Positions 45,410-55,186 are shown, numbered from the stretch's first letter. The stretch is 64,000 nucleotides of DNA from Saprospiraceae bacterium (GCA_016717655.1 JADKFC010000011.1:62001-126000), one strand, 5' to 3'. The notes: generated by a model from the letters alone, not told the origin. Numbers and translations are program-made.

Positions 45410-46635
45410 ATGAGTGTAGTTGAAATGAAAGTGCCCACCATAGGTGAGTCAATAACAGAGGTAACTTTGTCTCAGTGGTTGAAAAAAGATGGAGACTACG
45501 TAAACATCGACGAGCCCATTTGTGAATTTGAGTCAGACAAAGCAACCCTTGAATTTCCAGCTGAAGCGAGTGGTAAGCTAATTCATGTAGCCAAAGAAGG
45601 GGATGACCTCACCATTGGCACATTAGTGGCGAGAATTGACACCAGTGTGAAAGCCGAAGCTTCTGCTGCCGAGCCAGTCAAAGAAGTAGTTGCCGCCACC
45701 CCACCTCCTGTCGAAACAAAAACTGCCACCGGAGGACATCCGTCGCCTGCCGCAGGTAAAATACTCAGAGAAGGAAGTGTGGATCCTGCATCGGTTGCCG
45801 GAAGCGGAAAAGAAGGAAGGATTACCAAAGAAGATGCCTTAAAAGCGGTGGAACAAAAAACAGTGGCTACACCCGCTACGCCGGTTTTAACTCAGCCAAG
45901 TAGCCCTATAACCCCAACTGTATTGACGCCGGGTTCAAGGGTAGAGAGAAAAGAAAAAATGAGCCGGATGAGGCGCACCATTGCCAGCAGACTGGTAAGT
46001 GCAAAAAACCAAACGGCCATGTTAACTACTTTTAATGAAGTAGATATGAGTGGCATCATTCAACTAAGAGAAAAATACCAGGAAGCCTTTGTGGCCAAAT
46101 ATGGCATCAAACTTGGCTTTATGTCTATTTTCTCAAAAGCCTGTGCCCAGGTATTGATGCAGATGCCAGATGTCAATGCCAGGATAGAAGAAAATGACAT
46201 TGTTTACCATGATTATGTAGATATATCTGTAGCCATTTCTACACCAACAGGTTTGGTAGTTCCCCCAGTACACAATGTAGAATCTTTGGGTTTACATGAA
46301 ATCGAATTCAAGATCAAAGATTTGGCGGTAAAAGCAAGGGATGGAAAACTGAGTATTGATGAAATGAAAGGAGGTACATTTACCATCACCAATGGAGTGT
46401 GTTTGGGTCACTTCTTAGCACCCCAATCATCAATGAGCCTCAGTCGGCTATTTTGGGCATGCATGCCACCAAAGAAAGAGCTGTTGTTATGGACGGTAAA
46501 ATAGAGATCAGGCCCATGATGTACCTGGCCCTCAGCTATGACCACCGCATCATTGATGGAAGCACTTCAGTTACCTTCCTGGTTAAAGTAAAAGAGTTGT
46601 TAGAAGACCCCATGAAGTTGATGATGGGTTTATAA
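45410..46635 (+). CDS. sucB: Dihydrolipoyl succinyltransferase, E2 of 2-oxoglutarate dehydrogenase (frameshifted)
   Basis: The E2 core of the 2-oxoglutarate dehydrogenase complex in the TCA cycle. Repairing one missing G near 46394-46397 gives 408 residues. Order: lipoyl domain with the lipoylated Lys in ESDKATLEF; an alanine/proline-rich linker; the E3-binding domain (SPAAGKILREGSVD..GSGKEGRITKED); and the acyltransferase domain ending in the catalytic LSYDHRIIDGS. Unrepaired, the frame drifts at 46397 and stops at 46504. The usual partner sucA is not adjacent; rfbD lies upstream. A branched-chain or pyruvate E2 is less likely because the FTITNGGVFGSLLSTPIIN block is of the succinyl type. 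Confidence 0.92.
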
Positions 46636-46649
46636 TCCTGAATAGAAAA

Positions 46650-46681
46650 GCCGGATCTGGATCAGATGCCGGCCTTTTTTT
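46650..46681. terminator. Intrinsic terminator between sucB and the aldolase gene
   Basis: GCCGGATCTG and CAGATGCCGGC pair around GAT with a single bulged G, followed by a T-run on the plus strand; the minus strand also ends in four T. It serves two converging genes. Confidence 0.88.
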
Positions 46682-46702
46682 ATGCTGTAAATTTATTGTC
46701 AA

Positions 46703-47360
46703 TTAACCATTGGCCTTTTTGTGGTCTGCCAAAAATTGTGCGAGGCCAATGTCGGTAAGTGGGTGTTTCAATAAGCCCATTATAGGTGCCAGAGGTGCTG
46801 TGATGACGTCTGCACCTGACTTAGCAGCCTGGACAATGTGTAAGCTGCTTCTGATGGAAGCCGCTAAAATCAAAGTATCATAATCCTGGATGCTGTAAAT
46901 TTCTGCGATTTCACGGATCAGTTCCATACCATCCCAGCTACTATCATCGATCCTGCCGATAAAGGGAGAAAGATAGGTAGCTCCTGCCTTGGCTGCAAGA
47001 ATTGCCTGACCTGCTGAAAAAACCAAGGTGCAATTGGTTTCAATGCCATTTTCTGTAAACCATGAAATGGCCTTGATCCCTTCTTTGATCATTGGTACTT
47101 TTACCACAATGTTTTCATGCAAATCGGCCAGCCTTTTGCCTTCTTCAACCATGCCTTTAAAATCGGTGCTGATCACTTCTGCACTCACTGCTCCGTCAAC
47201 AATCTGACAGATGGCTTTGTAATGATTTAAAATGTTTTGTTCGCCGGTAATTCCCTCTTTGGCCATCAATGAAGGATTGGTAGTAACTCCGTCCAGAACA
47301 CCTAAATCTTTTGCTTCCTGAATCTGGTCAAGATTGGCGGTATCAATAAAAAAATAACAT
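46703..47360 (-). CDS. fsa: Transaldolase-like fructose-6-phosphate aldolase (frameshifted at start)
   Basis: This TalC/Fsa-type class I aldolase has 218 residues after repair. FIDTANLDQI at the start, DGVTTNPSLMAKEG, and the Schiff-base Lys in VVKVPMI are diagnostic. The catalytic frame is open upstream past 47360 but without a sensible start there. The ATG at 47360 reaches it if one base is removed from the A7 run at 47348-47354, giving MLFFIDTANL. It may act as transaldolase or as fructose-6-phosphate aldolase; the short family includes both. The SRP RNA gene lies directly upstream on the same strand. Confidence 0.9.
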
Positions 47361-47383
47361 GGTGGAAATTTGAAGGTGAAAAA

Positions 47384-47469
47384 GAGAGCCAAAGCTAACC
47401 GCTCAACCACCTACCCTTGCTGTATTTCTACCCTGGGGGAGTTCAGCAGGAGCTGGCCCTTCGACTCTC
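47384..47469 (-). ncRNA. ffs: Signal recognition particle RNA (bacterial small type)
   Basis: Read on the minus strand, the 86-base core begins GAGAGTCGAAG and ends CTTTGGCTCTC; these 11 bases pair fully, counting G-T pairs. The apex reads CAGG-GTA-GAAA-TAC-AGCA, that is, a GNRA tetraloop above the conserved CAGG/AGCA internal loop that binds Ffh. A run of five T follows the 3' end and a consensus promoter precedes the 5' end. The RNA directs Ffh to signal peptides during export. It was considered as a tRNA but has no cloverleaf. Confidence 0.88.
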
Positions 47470-47475
47470 AGGCCG

Positions 47476-47505
47476 CAAAGGTAATAATAATTTGGAAATC
47501 TCAAA
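47476..47505 (-). promoter_or_regulatory. Promoter of the SRP RNA
   Basis: On the minus strand TTTG (47502-47505), an 18-base spacer and TACCTTTG (47476-47483) fit the Bacteroidota consensus. The RNA 5' end falls seven bases after the -7 box. Confidence 0.85.
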
Positions 47506-47563
47506 GGGAGATGTGTAAAAAAGGAGGAAGCGCTTCTTCCCGAAGCTATTCCAACAACCGTCT

Positions 47564-48478
47564 TTAGTCCTTTCTAACCATACCTCCGTACAATAAGGCT
47601 AGGTATTTTTTCATTCCTTCTGTGTTTAGGTGATGGTGATCATAATAAAAGGCATTGCCCATAACAGCTTCAGAATGATCCAGCACCCGCCTACCGGGAT
47701 ACTGCCGCTTTAAGTGAGCCAAAACAGCACCATGGCCCGGCCAATAGCCAAAGGCAGCAGGTGGAATAACAAAGGTGAGTTTCGCCCCATTTGCCTCGGC
47801 CGTATTTACCAATTGGTTCAATTCCTGGCACCGATTCTGGAAAGTTTTAAGATCAAGTCCGTTGGGATAAGCCAGTTGAAATCCCTCTTTCATAGCATCC
47901 CCATCAATGGCTGTTAATACCCCGTCAAAATGAGTTTTATTGTCGGGTTTGAGCATCCACCAGTGGTGGCCCAATTTGCTCTTAATATAAAAAAAGAGTT
48001 GGTGCCATTTGCGGTCATTTCCCATGTCAATCAAACGCCTCATCATAGAAAGCTCAAGTGGCTCTCTGTACAACATGATATCAGATTGGTCGGTGTCTGC
48101 ATTGAACATCAAGCTGGGAGAAAGTACCAGAATGAGGTCGTTGGTTTTATTTCCTTTTTCATAAAAAGTGCGAAGATAAAGGTGTTGATTTTCAATTCCC
48201 CCCAAAGATTCACCCTGGGCCAGATTGACCATGGTAGCATTAAAAACAGATTCAAAAAGTTGGTGATGACTGCGTCTGGACAAATTGCGACCGTGAGAAA
48301 TGCCCAAAACAAGATAGTCGACTCCATTACCTTTTGGCATAATAAGCAAATTTCCTTCGGTGTTGGCGTTGGTAAATTTTTGCCTTTTTACCCATAGATG
48401 GGAAAAAAAGATAGCAGTGCCAATTAAAAAAAGCCACAGGATGACAAAAAATCCAACTTTGATTAAAAATCTTCTCAT
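47564..48478 (-). CDS. SGNH/DltD-like membrane-anchored protein paired with MBOAT
   Basis: A 304-residue protein with one N-terminal membrane segment (FFVILWLFLIGTAIFF) and a periplasmic domain. DYLVLGISHGRNLSRRSHHQL looks like the block I oxygen/Ser region of SGNH acyltransferases, and FYDHHHLNTEGMKKY like the block with the catalytic Asp/His pair. It starts two bases after the MBOAT stop. AlgI-type MBOAT proteins pass acetyl groups to such partners, which then acylate an extracellular polymer. The polymer is unknown here. Confidence 0.75.
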   Translation of the reverse strand: MRRFLIKVGFFVILWLFLIGTAIFFSHLWVKRQKFTNANTEGNLLIMPKGNGVDYLVLGISHGRNLSRRSHHQLFESVFNATMVNLAQGESLGGIENQHLYLRTFYEKGNKTNDLILVLSPSLMFNADTDQSDIMLYREPLELSMMRRLIDMGNDRKWHQLFFYIKSKLGHHWWMLKPDNKTHFDGVLTAIDGDAMKEGFQLAYPNGLDLKTFQNRCQELNQLVNTAEANGAKLTFVIPPAAFGYWPGHGAVLAHLKRQYPGRRVLDHSEAVMGNAFYYDHHHLNTEGMKKYLALLYGGMVRKD

Positions 48479-48480
48479 GG

Positions 48481-49878
48481 TTAAAAATCAAAGTAAATAA
48501 AAGCTTGTTCATCAAAGTTGGCATAGACCAGCCAAAGGGTAAGCAGCAACAAATACAGGGACCACCTTATGGGTTGTGAAACAGCTGATCCAAGGTCCAG
48601 GCCAAAGCTATGGTGGCGATGTAACCATTCAAAAAACACAAGTAGGGCAAGGGACATCAACAATTTTACATCCACGTAATGCATAGAAAAACCACGTTGA
48701 GGTGAGAACAAGCCCTCGATATAAGTACCTGCCTGCCAGATATCAGCAGCTCTGAAAAATACCCAACCCACTAATACACAGAAGAAGGTAAAGAACCAGC
48801 CAAACAAGGTCGGTACTCTGATTTGCCATTTCGCCAGCCAAATAATGTAAACACCATACAAAATGGCGTGGTAAAATCCCCATGCTAAAAATGTGAAATT
48901 AGCGCCGTGCCAGAGGCCGCTAATTAAAAAAACGATAACAATATTGAGCAGCAGCCTGTTCTTCCCTACCCTGCTGCCACCCAGAGGGAGAAAAATATAA
49001 TCTTTAAACCAGGTTGTTAGAGAGATGTGCCAGCGTTTCCAGAAAGCTTGAATATTGGTAGCAAAATAGGGATAGTTGAAATTCTTCATTAATTGAAAGC
49101 CCAGCAGCAGGGCCAATCCCATGGCCATTTCGCTATAAGCTGAAAAGTCACAGTAGATTTGGACACCAAATAAAAATATCCCCCACCACAACTCTGTGAG
49201 CGAGGCGGTTTCGGAATTACTGAAAATGGAATCTACCACCGGTGCGCAGACATCTGCCACCATCATTTTTTTGATCAGTCCCCATAAGATCAGTTGAAGT
49301 CCTTTACCTGCATTTTCAAAATTAAAGTATCGTTGTTGTTGAATTTGGGGCAGTAGATTACCTGCTCGTTCAATAGGGCCTGCTACAAGCTGAGGAAAAA
49401 AAGAAACAAAAGAAAAATATTCTATCCATGACCTGCTGGCAGTAAGGTTGCGACGGTAAACATCGATGGCATAAGATAGTGATTGAAAAGTAAAAAAACT
49501 AATACCAACCGGAAGGGCAATTTGCAGATAAACCACATCCATTTTAAATCCAATACTATTCAATGCCAGCATGAGAGAAGAGACAAAGAATCCGGCGTAT
49601 TTAAAATAAGCCAGCATGCCCAGATGCACCAATAAAACGATAAAAAGAATTGGTTTTTTATAGGATGGTTTGTCTTCTATTCCCAGGGCTCCCAAAAAGG
49701 AGGTAAGAGATGCAAGCGAAATCAAAGAAAGATAGCGCCAGTCCCACCATCCATAAAATACATAAGATGCCAATAATAAAACAGCGTTTTGCCAATATAG
49801 CGCTTTACGGGGCATCGACCAATAAATGGCAAAAAACACCACAAAAAAACAAAGGAAAACAAAGGAATTAAACAGCAT
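48481..49878 (-). CDS. MBOAT-family O-acyltransferase (AlgI/DltB-like)
   Basis: A 465-residue inner-membrane protein with about 11 hydrophobic segments. Family marks are PVGISFFTFQSLSYAIDVYR, FFPQLVAGPIERAGNLLPQ, WKRWHISLTTWFKDYIFLPLG and the catalytic His in LWHGANFTFLAWG. It moves acyl groups from a cytoplasmic donor across the membrane. With the SGNH-like partner two bases downstream it forms a two-gene acetylation module for a surface polysaccharide. It diverges from the Bat operon. Confidence 0.95.
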   Translation of the reverse strand: MLFNSFVFLCFFVVFFAIYWSMPRKALYWQNAVLLLASYVFYGWWDWRYLSLISLASLTSFLGALGIEDKPSYKKPILFIVLLVHLGMLAYFKYAGFFVSSLMLALNSIGFKMDVVYLQIALPVGISFFTFQSLSYAIDVYRRNLTASRSWIEYFSFVSFFPQLVAGPIERAGNLLPQIQQQRYFNFENAGKGLQLILWGLIKKMMVADVCAPVVDSIFSNSETASLTELWWGIFLFGVQIYCDFSAYSEMAMGLALLLGFQLMKNFNYPYFATNIQAFWKRWHISLTTWFKDYIFLPLGGSRVGKNRLLLNIVIVFLISGLWHGANFTFLAWGFYHAILYGVYIIWLAKWQIRVPTLFGWFFTFFCVLVGWVFFRAADIWQAGTYIEGLFSPQRGFSMHYVDVKLLMSLALLVFFEWLHRHHSFGLDLGSAVSQPIRWSLYLLLLTLWLVYANFDEQAFIYFDF

Positions 49879-50147
49879 GGTACGAAGTTAAAACAAAAAG
49901 ATCAAACCCTTGATGGCCATGTTAAAATTACCTTCACCTGTTTTATTTTATACAAATGATGGGTTGTGGGCATTGTTAAAAAAAATTAAACACCTGAAGC
50001 AGAGCGGATGAAATACGAAGACTTTCGTTAATATTGCAAGAACAAGTCATATAACCAAGTAGACTTTAGCCAGCATTGACACAAAAAACTGATAAAGACC
50101 ACATTATCAAGTCAAAACAACCATTTCAGAATCAGCAACACCGCCAA

Positions 50148-51149
50148 ATGCCATTAAATCATACAGAAATAGAAGCCATTCACCAACAGGTTTACCTTGA
50201 CAGTGCCTTTTTGGATGATTTGAAAACAGAAATCAGCAGGATTATTGTAGGCCAGGATGCAATGATTGATGGCTTATTAACCGGACTGCTTACCAGGGGG
50301 CATATCTTATTAGAGGGACTTCCCGGGCTTGCCAAGACCCTGGCCATCAAAACGTTGGCTGGCACCGTGAATGGCAGCTTCAGCAGAATCCAGTTCACTC
50401 CCGACCTGCTACCTTCTGATGTAATAGGTACGATGATTTACAATGCCCAGCAACATGAATTTACTGTCCGAAAAGGCCCTGTTTTTGCCAATTTTGTGCT
50501 TGCAGACGAAATCAACCGGGCTCCTGCCAAGGTTCAGAGTGCTTTGTTGGAGGCCATGCAGGAAAAGCAGGTTACCATTGGCAAAGAAACCTATATTTTG
50601 GAAGAACCTTTTTTAGTACTTGCTACCCAAAATCCAATCGAACAGGAAGGTACCTATAGTTTGCCCGAGGCCCAGCTCGACAGGTTTATGCTTAAGATTC
50701 ATATCGGTTATCCCGACAGAGAAGAAGAAAGAGTAATCATGCGTCGTAATTTGCACCCGTCATCAATGGAAGCCATCAAACAGGTGGTTTCATTGGAAAC
50801 CATACTGAAGGCGAGAAAAACGGTAGAGCAGATTTACATGGATGAAAAGATTGAAAACTATATTCTTGACATTGTAATGGCGAGCAGGAATCCTGAAAAG
50901 ATAGGGCTAAGTGACTTAAAAAGCCTGATCTCGTATGGTGCATCGCCCAGGGCCTCAATCAATCTCGCTCTGGCTGCAAAGGCAAGGGCATTTTTACAGA
51001 GAAGGGGCTATGTGCTTCCTGAGGATGTTAGAAGTGTAAGTCACGATGTAATGAGGCATAGAATTGGGCTTAGTTATGAAGCAGAAGCAGAAAATGTCAG
51101 TCAGCAAGATATCGTATCCAGGATTATCAATCAAATTCAAGTGCCTTGA
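50148..51149 (+). CDS. moxR: MoxR-family AAA+ ATPase of the Bat operon
   Basis: A 333-residue AAA+ protein. Walker A is GLPGLAKT, Walker B LADEINRAPAKVQ, sensor 1 ATQNPIEQEGTYSLPEAQLDRF, and the lid ends HDVMRHRIGLSYEAEAENV. The frame is open from a TTG at 50076, but ATG 50148 gives the family's usual N-terminus (EIEAIHQQVY..FLDDLKTEISRIIVGQ). It heads an operon of DUF58, vWA, TPR and BatD genes on which MoxR ATPases are thought to act. Its stop overlaps the next start (TGATG). Confidence 0.93.
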   Translation: MPLNHTEIEAIHQQVYLDSAFLDDLKTEISRIIVGQDAMIDGLLTGLLTRGHILLEGLPGLAKTLAIKTLAGTVNGSFSRIQFTPDLLPSDVIGTMIYNAQQHEFTVRKGPVFANFVLADEINRAPAKVQSALLEAMQEKQVTIGKETYILEEPFLVLATQNPIEQEGTYSLPEAQLDRFMLKIHIGYPDREEERVIMRRNLHPSSMEAIKQVVSLETILKARKTVEQIYMDEKIENYILDIVMASRNPEKIGLSDLKSLISYGASPRASINLALAAKARAFLQRRGYVLPEDVRSVSHDVMRHRIGLSYEAEAENVSQQDIVSRIINQIQVP

Positions 51150-52429
51150 TGAAATATATTATAGTTCTATTGATAATGTGGCAGGCTGCGCCTCAACTCG
51201 CTGGCCAGCAGGATCTGTTGATGGACATGGCGATGGAGCATTTTGGAAAGCCTGATCCCAAAAGTGTCTGGTGGTTGAAAGACCTTAAAGGAAATTTTGA
51301 TCAGACCCACGAAATCAGAATGGTACTGGCTACTGACAACACCTCGTTTAAAGGGGCTTACGAGATCCTAAGCAGCAAAGAAAAATTTTATCTTGACGGC
51401 AACTATGATGGCGAACAAATTGTATTGGTAGAATCAGACAGCCTCGGAAGGACAACCGGTATAATCAGGGGCGATATGAATGAAGATATTTTGTATGCAG
51501 AGTGGTCGGATCCCAAAAATACTGTTCAACTTCCAGTGTATGCAGCAGCGGGAGGCATTTCTCCTTACCCATGTGGCAATATAGGGTGGGCTCATTATTT
51601 GTCGGTTAAGGGGCCAGATTCACTCAAAAAAATATCGGTAGTAAAATATGAAGACAAGGTCGATCTTCAGTTGTTTTACCCGGCAAGTTCTTTCCGCCAT
51701 GTAATGGAATGCCTGGATGATGAGTGTAGGCTGTTGTCGCATACACCGCAGAATTTGGAAGACCAAAGCCAATATCAATTGGACATTGATAAAAATACCC
51801 TCATTGGGATCCTGGACACAAAGGAGACTCTTTATCAGTTGAAATCTATAAAAAGTCTATATTTCGATTGCAGTACTTATATGGATTTTGATGAAAAATT
51901 TAGCCTTGTTTACCCTATTTCTGCCAGTCAAAAATTCAATACCTGGATTGTTAAGGAGTGGGTAGAAAAATATGGTGCAGCAAGGCATCATAAGCGACAG
52001 CAGGGCAATTTTAGTGTCTCCGAGCGGTTGAGTCATGAAGAATACGGAAGCTTTCAACTCGATTTTTTTAATGACAAAATCTTAAGTGGACTTTTCACTA
52101 TCCAGTCATCAAAATATGCTCAGGCAACAGAGATTCCCATTACTTATTGGTTTGAAAAAGAAAGAACAATTGCCCTACAAGATCTTTTCTTACCGGGTAT
52201 TGATGCCATTGCAGTTATACAGGATCAAGTAGCTATGATCAAGAAAATGCGTCAAGACAACGATGAATTTGCCACCTTTTCGGCAGCCGACTATCAATAC
52301 ATTACCTGTAACTCATCGGGCTTGTTGTGCAGAACCACCTTTAGCACGGTCTATGGACAGGACACCATCTTATTGCCTGTGGAAGACATAAGGAAGTACC
52401 TGCGAAAAAATGCTTTGCCAATATGGTAA
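51149..52429 (+). CDS. Secreted protein of unknown function in the Bat operon
   Basis: A 426-residue exported protein; the signal peptide (MKYIIVLLIMWQAAPQLAG) starts at ATG 51149. Residues about 30-130 look like a small beta domain (IRMVLATDNTSFKGAYEIL, FYLDGNYDGEQIVLVESDSLGRTTGIIRG). The last 130 residues (TIALQDLFLPGIDAIAVIQDQ..YITCNSSGLLC..ILLPVEDIRKYL) recall the DUF3298/RsiV-like domain, which is inference. It overlaps both moxR and the DUF58 gene (seven bases), so it is a genuine operon member. I do not know this position to be part of the standard Bat gene order. Confidence 0.75.
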   Translation: MKYIIVLLIMWQAAPQLAGQQDLLMDMAMEHFGKPDPKSVWWLKDLKGNFDQTHEIRMVLATDNTSFKGAYEILSSKEKFYLDGNYDGEQIVLVESDSLGRTTGIIRGDMNEDILYAEWSDPKNTVQLPVYAAAGGISPYPCGNIGWAHYLSVKGPDSLKKISVVKYEDKVDLQLFYPASSFRHVMECLDDECRLLSHTPQNLEDQSQYQLDIDKNTLIGILDTKETLYQLKSIKSLYFDCSTYMDFDEKFSLVYPISASQKFNTWIVKEWVEKYGAARHHKRQQGNFSVSERLSHEEYGSFQLDFFNDKILSGLFTIQSSKYAQATEIPITYWFEKERTIALQDLFLPGIDAIAVIQDQVAMIKKMRQDNDEFATFSAADYQYITCNSSGLLCRTTFSTVYGQDTILLPVEDIRKYLRKNALPIW

Positions 52430-53289
52430 CAGATACTGCTACACTTTTGAGAAAGGTCAGAAAAATTGAAATCCTGGCCAAAGGCAAGAGCAAAGAGGTA
52501 TTTGCAGGAGCTTATCATTCTGCATTTAGGGGCAGGGGAATGACATTTAGAGAGTCCAGGGAATACCAAGCAGGTGATGATGTCCGCGATATTGACTGGA
52601 ATGTGACCGCACGGACCAACGTGCCGCATGTAAAGCAGTTTGAGGAAGAAAAAGAACTTACCGTCATGCTCCTTATTGATACCAGTGCCTCTGTATTTTT
52701 TGGGCAAGCCGATCAAAAGATCAATTATATGGCCGAACTTTCGGCACTGCTGGCCTACAATACCATAAGAGAGCAAAACAAACTTGGTGCCCTTTTTTTC
52801 AGTGATAAGGTTGATCTATACCTCCGCCCTGATAAAGGTAGCAAAGCTATGCTGAGGGTTATCAGAGAACATATTACTGCCCAAACCGGGAAGGGAGGAA
52901 ACGGGATTGCCGCAGCCCTTCAGTTTTTGATATCGACCCACCGCAAACGAACCTTGTGCTTTATCATTTCTGATTTTATTCAGGAAAACTATTCGGATAT
53001 ATTAAATTTAGCTTCCAGGAGGCATGACCTGATTCCAATCAAAATTGTTGATCCACTAGAGAAAACCCTGCCTTCCTCGGGCATGATTCCCCTTTACGAT
53101 GCGGAACAAAATACTTTTAAATGGCTTGATACCGGAAGTATTGAAAATAAAAAAAATTGGGCTGAGTATTTTGAGAAATACAACCAATACTATCAGCTGT
53201 CCCTATTAAAATCAGGGATCACCGGAATTGAGCTTCAAAATGGAAGTGATTATCTTCCGGTACTGTTAAACTTTTTTAAAAACAGATGA
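52423..53289 (+). CDS. DUF58 domain protein of the Bat operon
   Basis: A 288-residue cytoplasmic protein of the DUF58 family. GAYHSAFRGRGMTFRESREY, YQAGDDVRDIDWNVTARTNVPHVKQFEEEKEL and the vWA-like MLLIDTSASVFFG (DxSxS) are typical. DUF58 proteins accompany MoxR and vWA proteins and are believed to be their partners. The ATG at 52423 lies inside the preceding gene, and the stop overlaps the next start (ATGA). Confidence 0.94.
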   Translation: MVTDTATLLRKVRKIEILAKGKSKEVFAGAYHSAFRGRGMTFRESREYQAGDDVRDIDWNVTARTNVPHVKQFEEEKELTVMLLIDTSASVFFGQADQKINYMAELSALLAYNTIREQNKLGALFFSDKVDLYLRPDKGSKAMLRVIREHITAQTGKGGNGIAAALQFLISTHRKRTLCFIISDFIQENYSDILNLASRRHDLIPIKIVDPLEKTLPSSGMIPLYDAEQNTFKWLDTGSIENKKNWAEYFEKYNQYYQLSLLKSGITGIELQNGSDYLPVLLNFFKNR

Positions 53290-54188
53290 GGACCTATTAT
53301 TGGCTGTTAGTGGTATTTTTTTTCAATGGCATAGCAGCAGCCCAGCAGTTGCAGGTGCTGGAGGATAGTGTGGCTATTGGAGCTACAATTACACTCCACT
53401 GTAAAGTTGAGGGATTAGGACAGGCCGATTCCCTTATGCTGGTGTGGAAAAAATGTGATGCTTTCTTCAAGCCGGAAACACAGCTAGGGCAGTCTCCACA
53501 AGTAGATATAGAAGTGCTGGATGTAGACCCAGCCATGGTTCAACTTATTGGAGATACCTTAGTTTTAAAAGGGTCAATTACCCATGAGAAAATTAAATTC
53601 CGACTCTTTGAGGTTGGCACCTATTGTCTGATGCTGGGAGACAGCCTGTTGGATAAAATTAAAATTATTGGTCATTATCCACAAGGTAAGGAAATTGAAG
53701 ACATACACCCCATAGAACCATTTAATGACAGATCCTACACGCCTTTCATATATTGGCTGTTGGTGGGTATAATGCTGTTGGCAGGTATTTGGTATCTGAG
53801 AAAATTTTGGCTTCGAAACAAAGCCCAGAACAGTCATATGGCTGATCTACCCGGTTCCAGATCCTTGACTTTGGAAAGACTCAACCATGTTTTACTGGTA
53901 TTGGAAAAAGAAGGGAAACCAGAATGGGCTGTTGATGAAATGACCCAAGCGCTGAGAAATTACATGCACTTTGCCTTCGCAATACCGGCAGAAGAGATGA
54001 CAAGTGATGAATTGATATCAGCACTTAAAAAATCAAAACCGCCAATTGGTCATTTAGCCCAGGTAAAAGAAGTGCTAGAAAAAACAGATCTCTACAAGTT
54101 TGCCAAAATGCCGCTTGGTATAAATGAATTGAAAGCATACACAAGTGCCTGTATTGAATTTGTTCAAAAAAATCCAAACCAGCTATGA
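53286..54188 (+). CDS. Membrane protein of the Bat operon (DUF4381-like C-terminus)
   Basis: A 300-residue protein with a signal peptide, a periplasmic beta domain of about 125 residues and one membrane segment (FIYWLLVGIMLLAGIWYL, near 156-175). A cytoplasmic helical tail follows (LERLNHVLLVLEKEGKPEW, MTQALRNYMHFAF, VKEVLEKTDLYKFAK). The tail is like DUF4381 and the C-termini of BatD-type proteins. It overlaps both neighbours by four bases. It probably scaffolds the vWA proteins in the inner membrane. Confidence 0.8.
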   Translation: MRTYYWLLVVFFFNGIAAAQQLQVLEDSVAIGATITLHCKVEGLGQADSLMLVWKKCDAFFKPETQLGQSPQVDIEVLDVDPAMVQLIGDTLVLKGSITHEKIKFRLFEVGTYCLMLGDSLLDKIKIIGHYPQGKEIEDIHPIEPFNDRSYTPFIYWLLVGIMLLAGIWYLRKFWLRNKAQNSHMADLPGSRSLTLERLNHVLLVLEKEGKPEWAVDEMTQALRNYMHFAFAIPAEEMTSDELISALKKSKPPIGHLAQVKEVLEKTDLYKFAKMPLGINELKAYTSACIEFVQKNPNQL

Positions 54189-55186
54189 ACTGGATAATTG
54201 ATCATTTTCAACGTCCCTCTCTTTTGCTGATGGTGCTGCCTGCATTGGCATATATTGGTTATGTTTGGAATAAAATGCGGTCTGGTTTACCCACCATTCC
54301 CGTTTCATCGCTTTCCAATCACCCAAATCCATTCAGCTGGAAAGAAAGATGGGTATATCTACCAGAATTGTTGTTGGCTTTCGCCTTACTTTCAATTATC
54401 ACTGCAGCCTCCGGTCCCAGAAAACTCCTTGCCAAGGGCGTAGAAGAAGGCAGAGGTATTGATATTATAATGACATTAGATGTTTCCAACTCCATGCTAA
54501 CCCAGGATTTTGAACCTAACAGGATGGAGGTATGTAAGTTATTGGCAGCCACTTTTGTGGAGCAGCGAATTGCTGATCGGATTGGGCTAGTTACCTTTGG
54601 TGGAGCGGGTCTTACACAATGTCCTCTTACTATAGACCATGTAGTGTTGTCAGAAATGATTCAGCAGTTGCAGGCAGGAATCCTGGGTGATGGCACAGCC
54701 ATAGGCATGGGTCTTGCTACGGCAGTGAACCGCTTAAAAGACAGCTCCTCAAAATCCAAAGTAATAATACTACTTACTGATGGTGCCAATAATACGGGAT
54801 CAATAAGTCCCAATGATGCCGCCCAACTGGCGAGAAAGCTGGGAATTAAGGTGTATTGTATTGGTGTAGGTAGCAATGATTTTGCCTTGGGTCCAACCCA
54901 AAAAACCATTCAGGGTGAACTTATCTTTGGATACAGAAGATCAGACCTGGATGAAGAACAGCTGCAATACATTGCTAACCATACTGGCGGACTTTATTTC
55001 CGGGCTAAAGATGGCAAAGAGTTGGCCCAAATTTATCAAAAAATTGATCAGCTGGAAAAATCAAAAATAGAAGCCACCGTCTTTCAAAAATATACCGATT
55101 TGTACCGATTTCCGGCTTTGACCGCACTTTTCACTTTTCTTTTATCCCCCATTTTTCAATTCCTGATTTTGAAGAGATGGCCATGA
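54185..55186 (+). CDS. batA: BatA-like vWA membrane protein
   Basis: A 333-residue protein with an N-terminal and a C-terminal membrane segment around a von Willebrand A domain. The MIDAS motif is TLDVSNSM (DxSxS) near residue 98, with the other ligands in GDGTAIG and LLTDGANNTG. BatA proteins of Bacteroides were linked to aerotolerance and stress fitness. It overlaps the preceding gene by four bases and the next by four (ATGA). Confidence 0.93.
   Translation: MNWIIDHFQRPSLLLMVLPALAYIGYVWNKMRSGLPTIPVSSLSNHPNPFSWKERWVYLPELLLAFALLSIITAASGPRKLLAKGVEEGRGIDIIMTLDVSNSMLTQDFEPNRMEVCKLLAATFVEQRIADRIGLVTFGGAGLTQCPLTIDHVVLSEMIQQLQAGILGDGTAIGMGLATAVNRLKDSSSKSKVIILLTDGANNTGSISPNDAAQLARKLGIKVYCIGVGSNDFALGPTQKTIQGELIFGYRRSDLDEEQLQYIANHTGGLYFRAKDGKELAQIYQKIDQLEKSKIEATVFQKYTDLYRFPALTALFTFLLSPIFQFLILKRWP

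Noticed and set aside
47384..47469. A tRNA gene on either strand
   Set aside because: No cloverleaf, anticodon arm or T-loop; the apex and closing stem fit SRP RNA.
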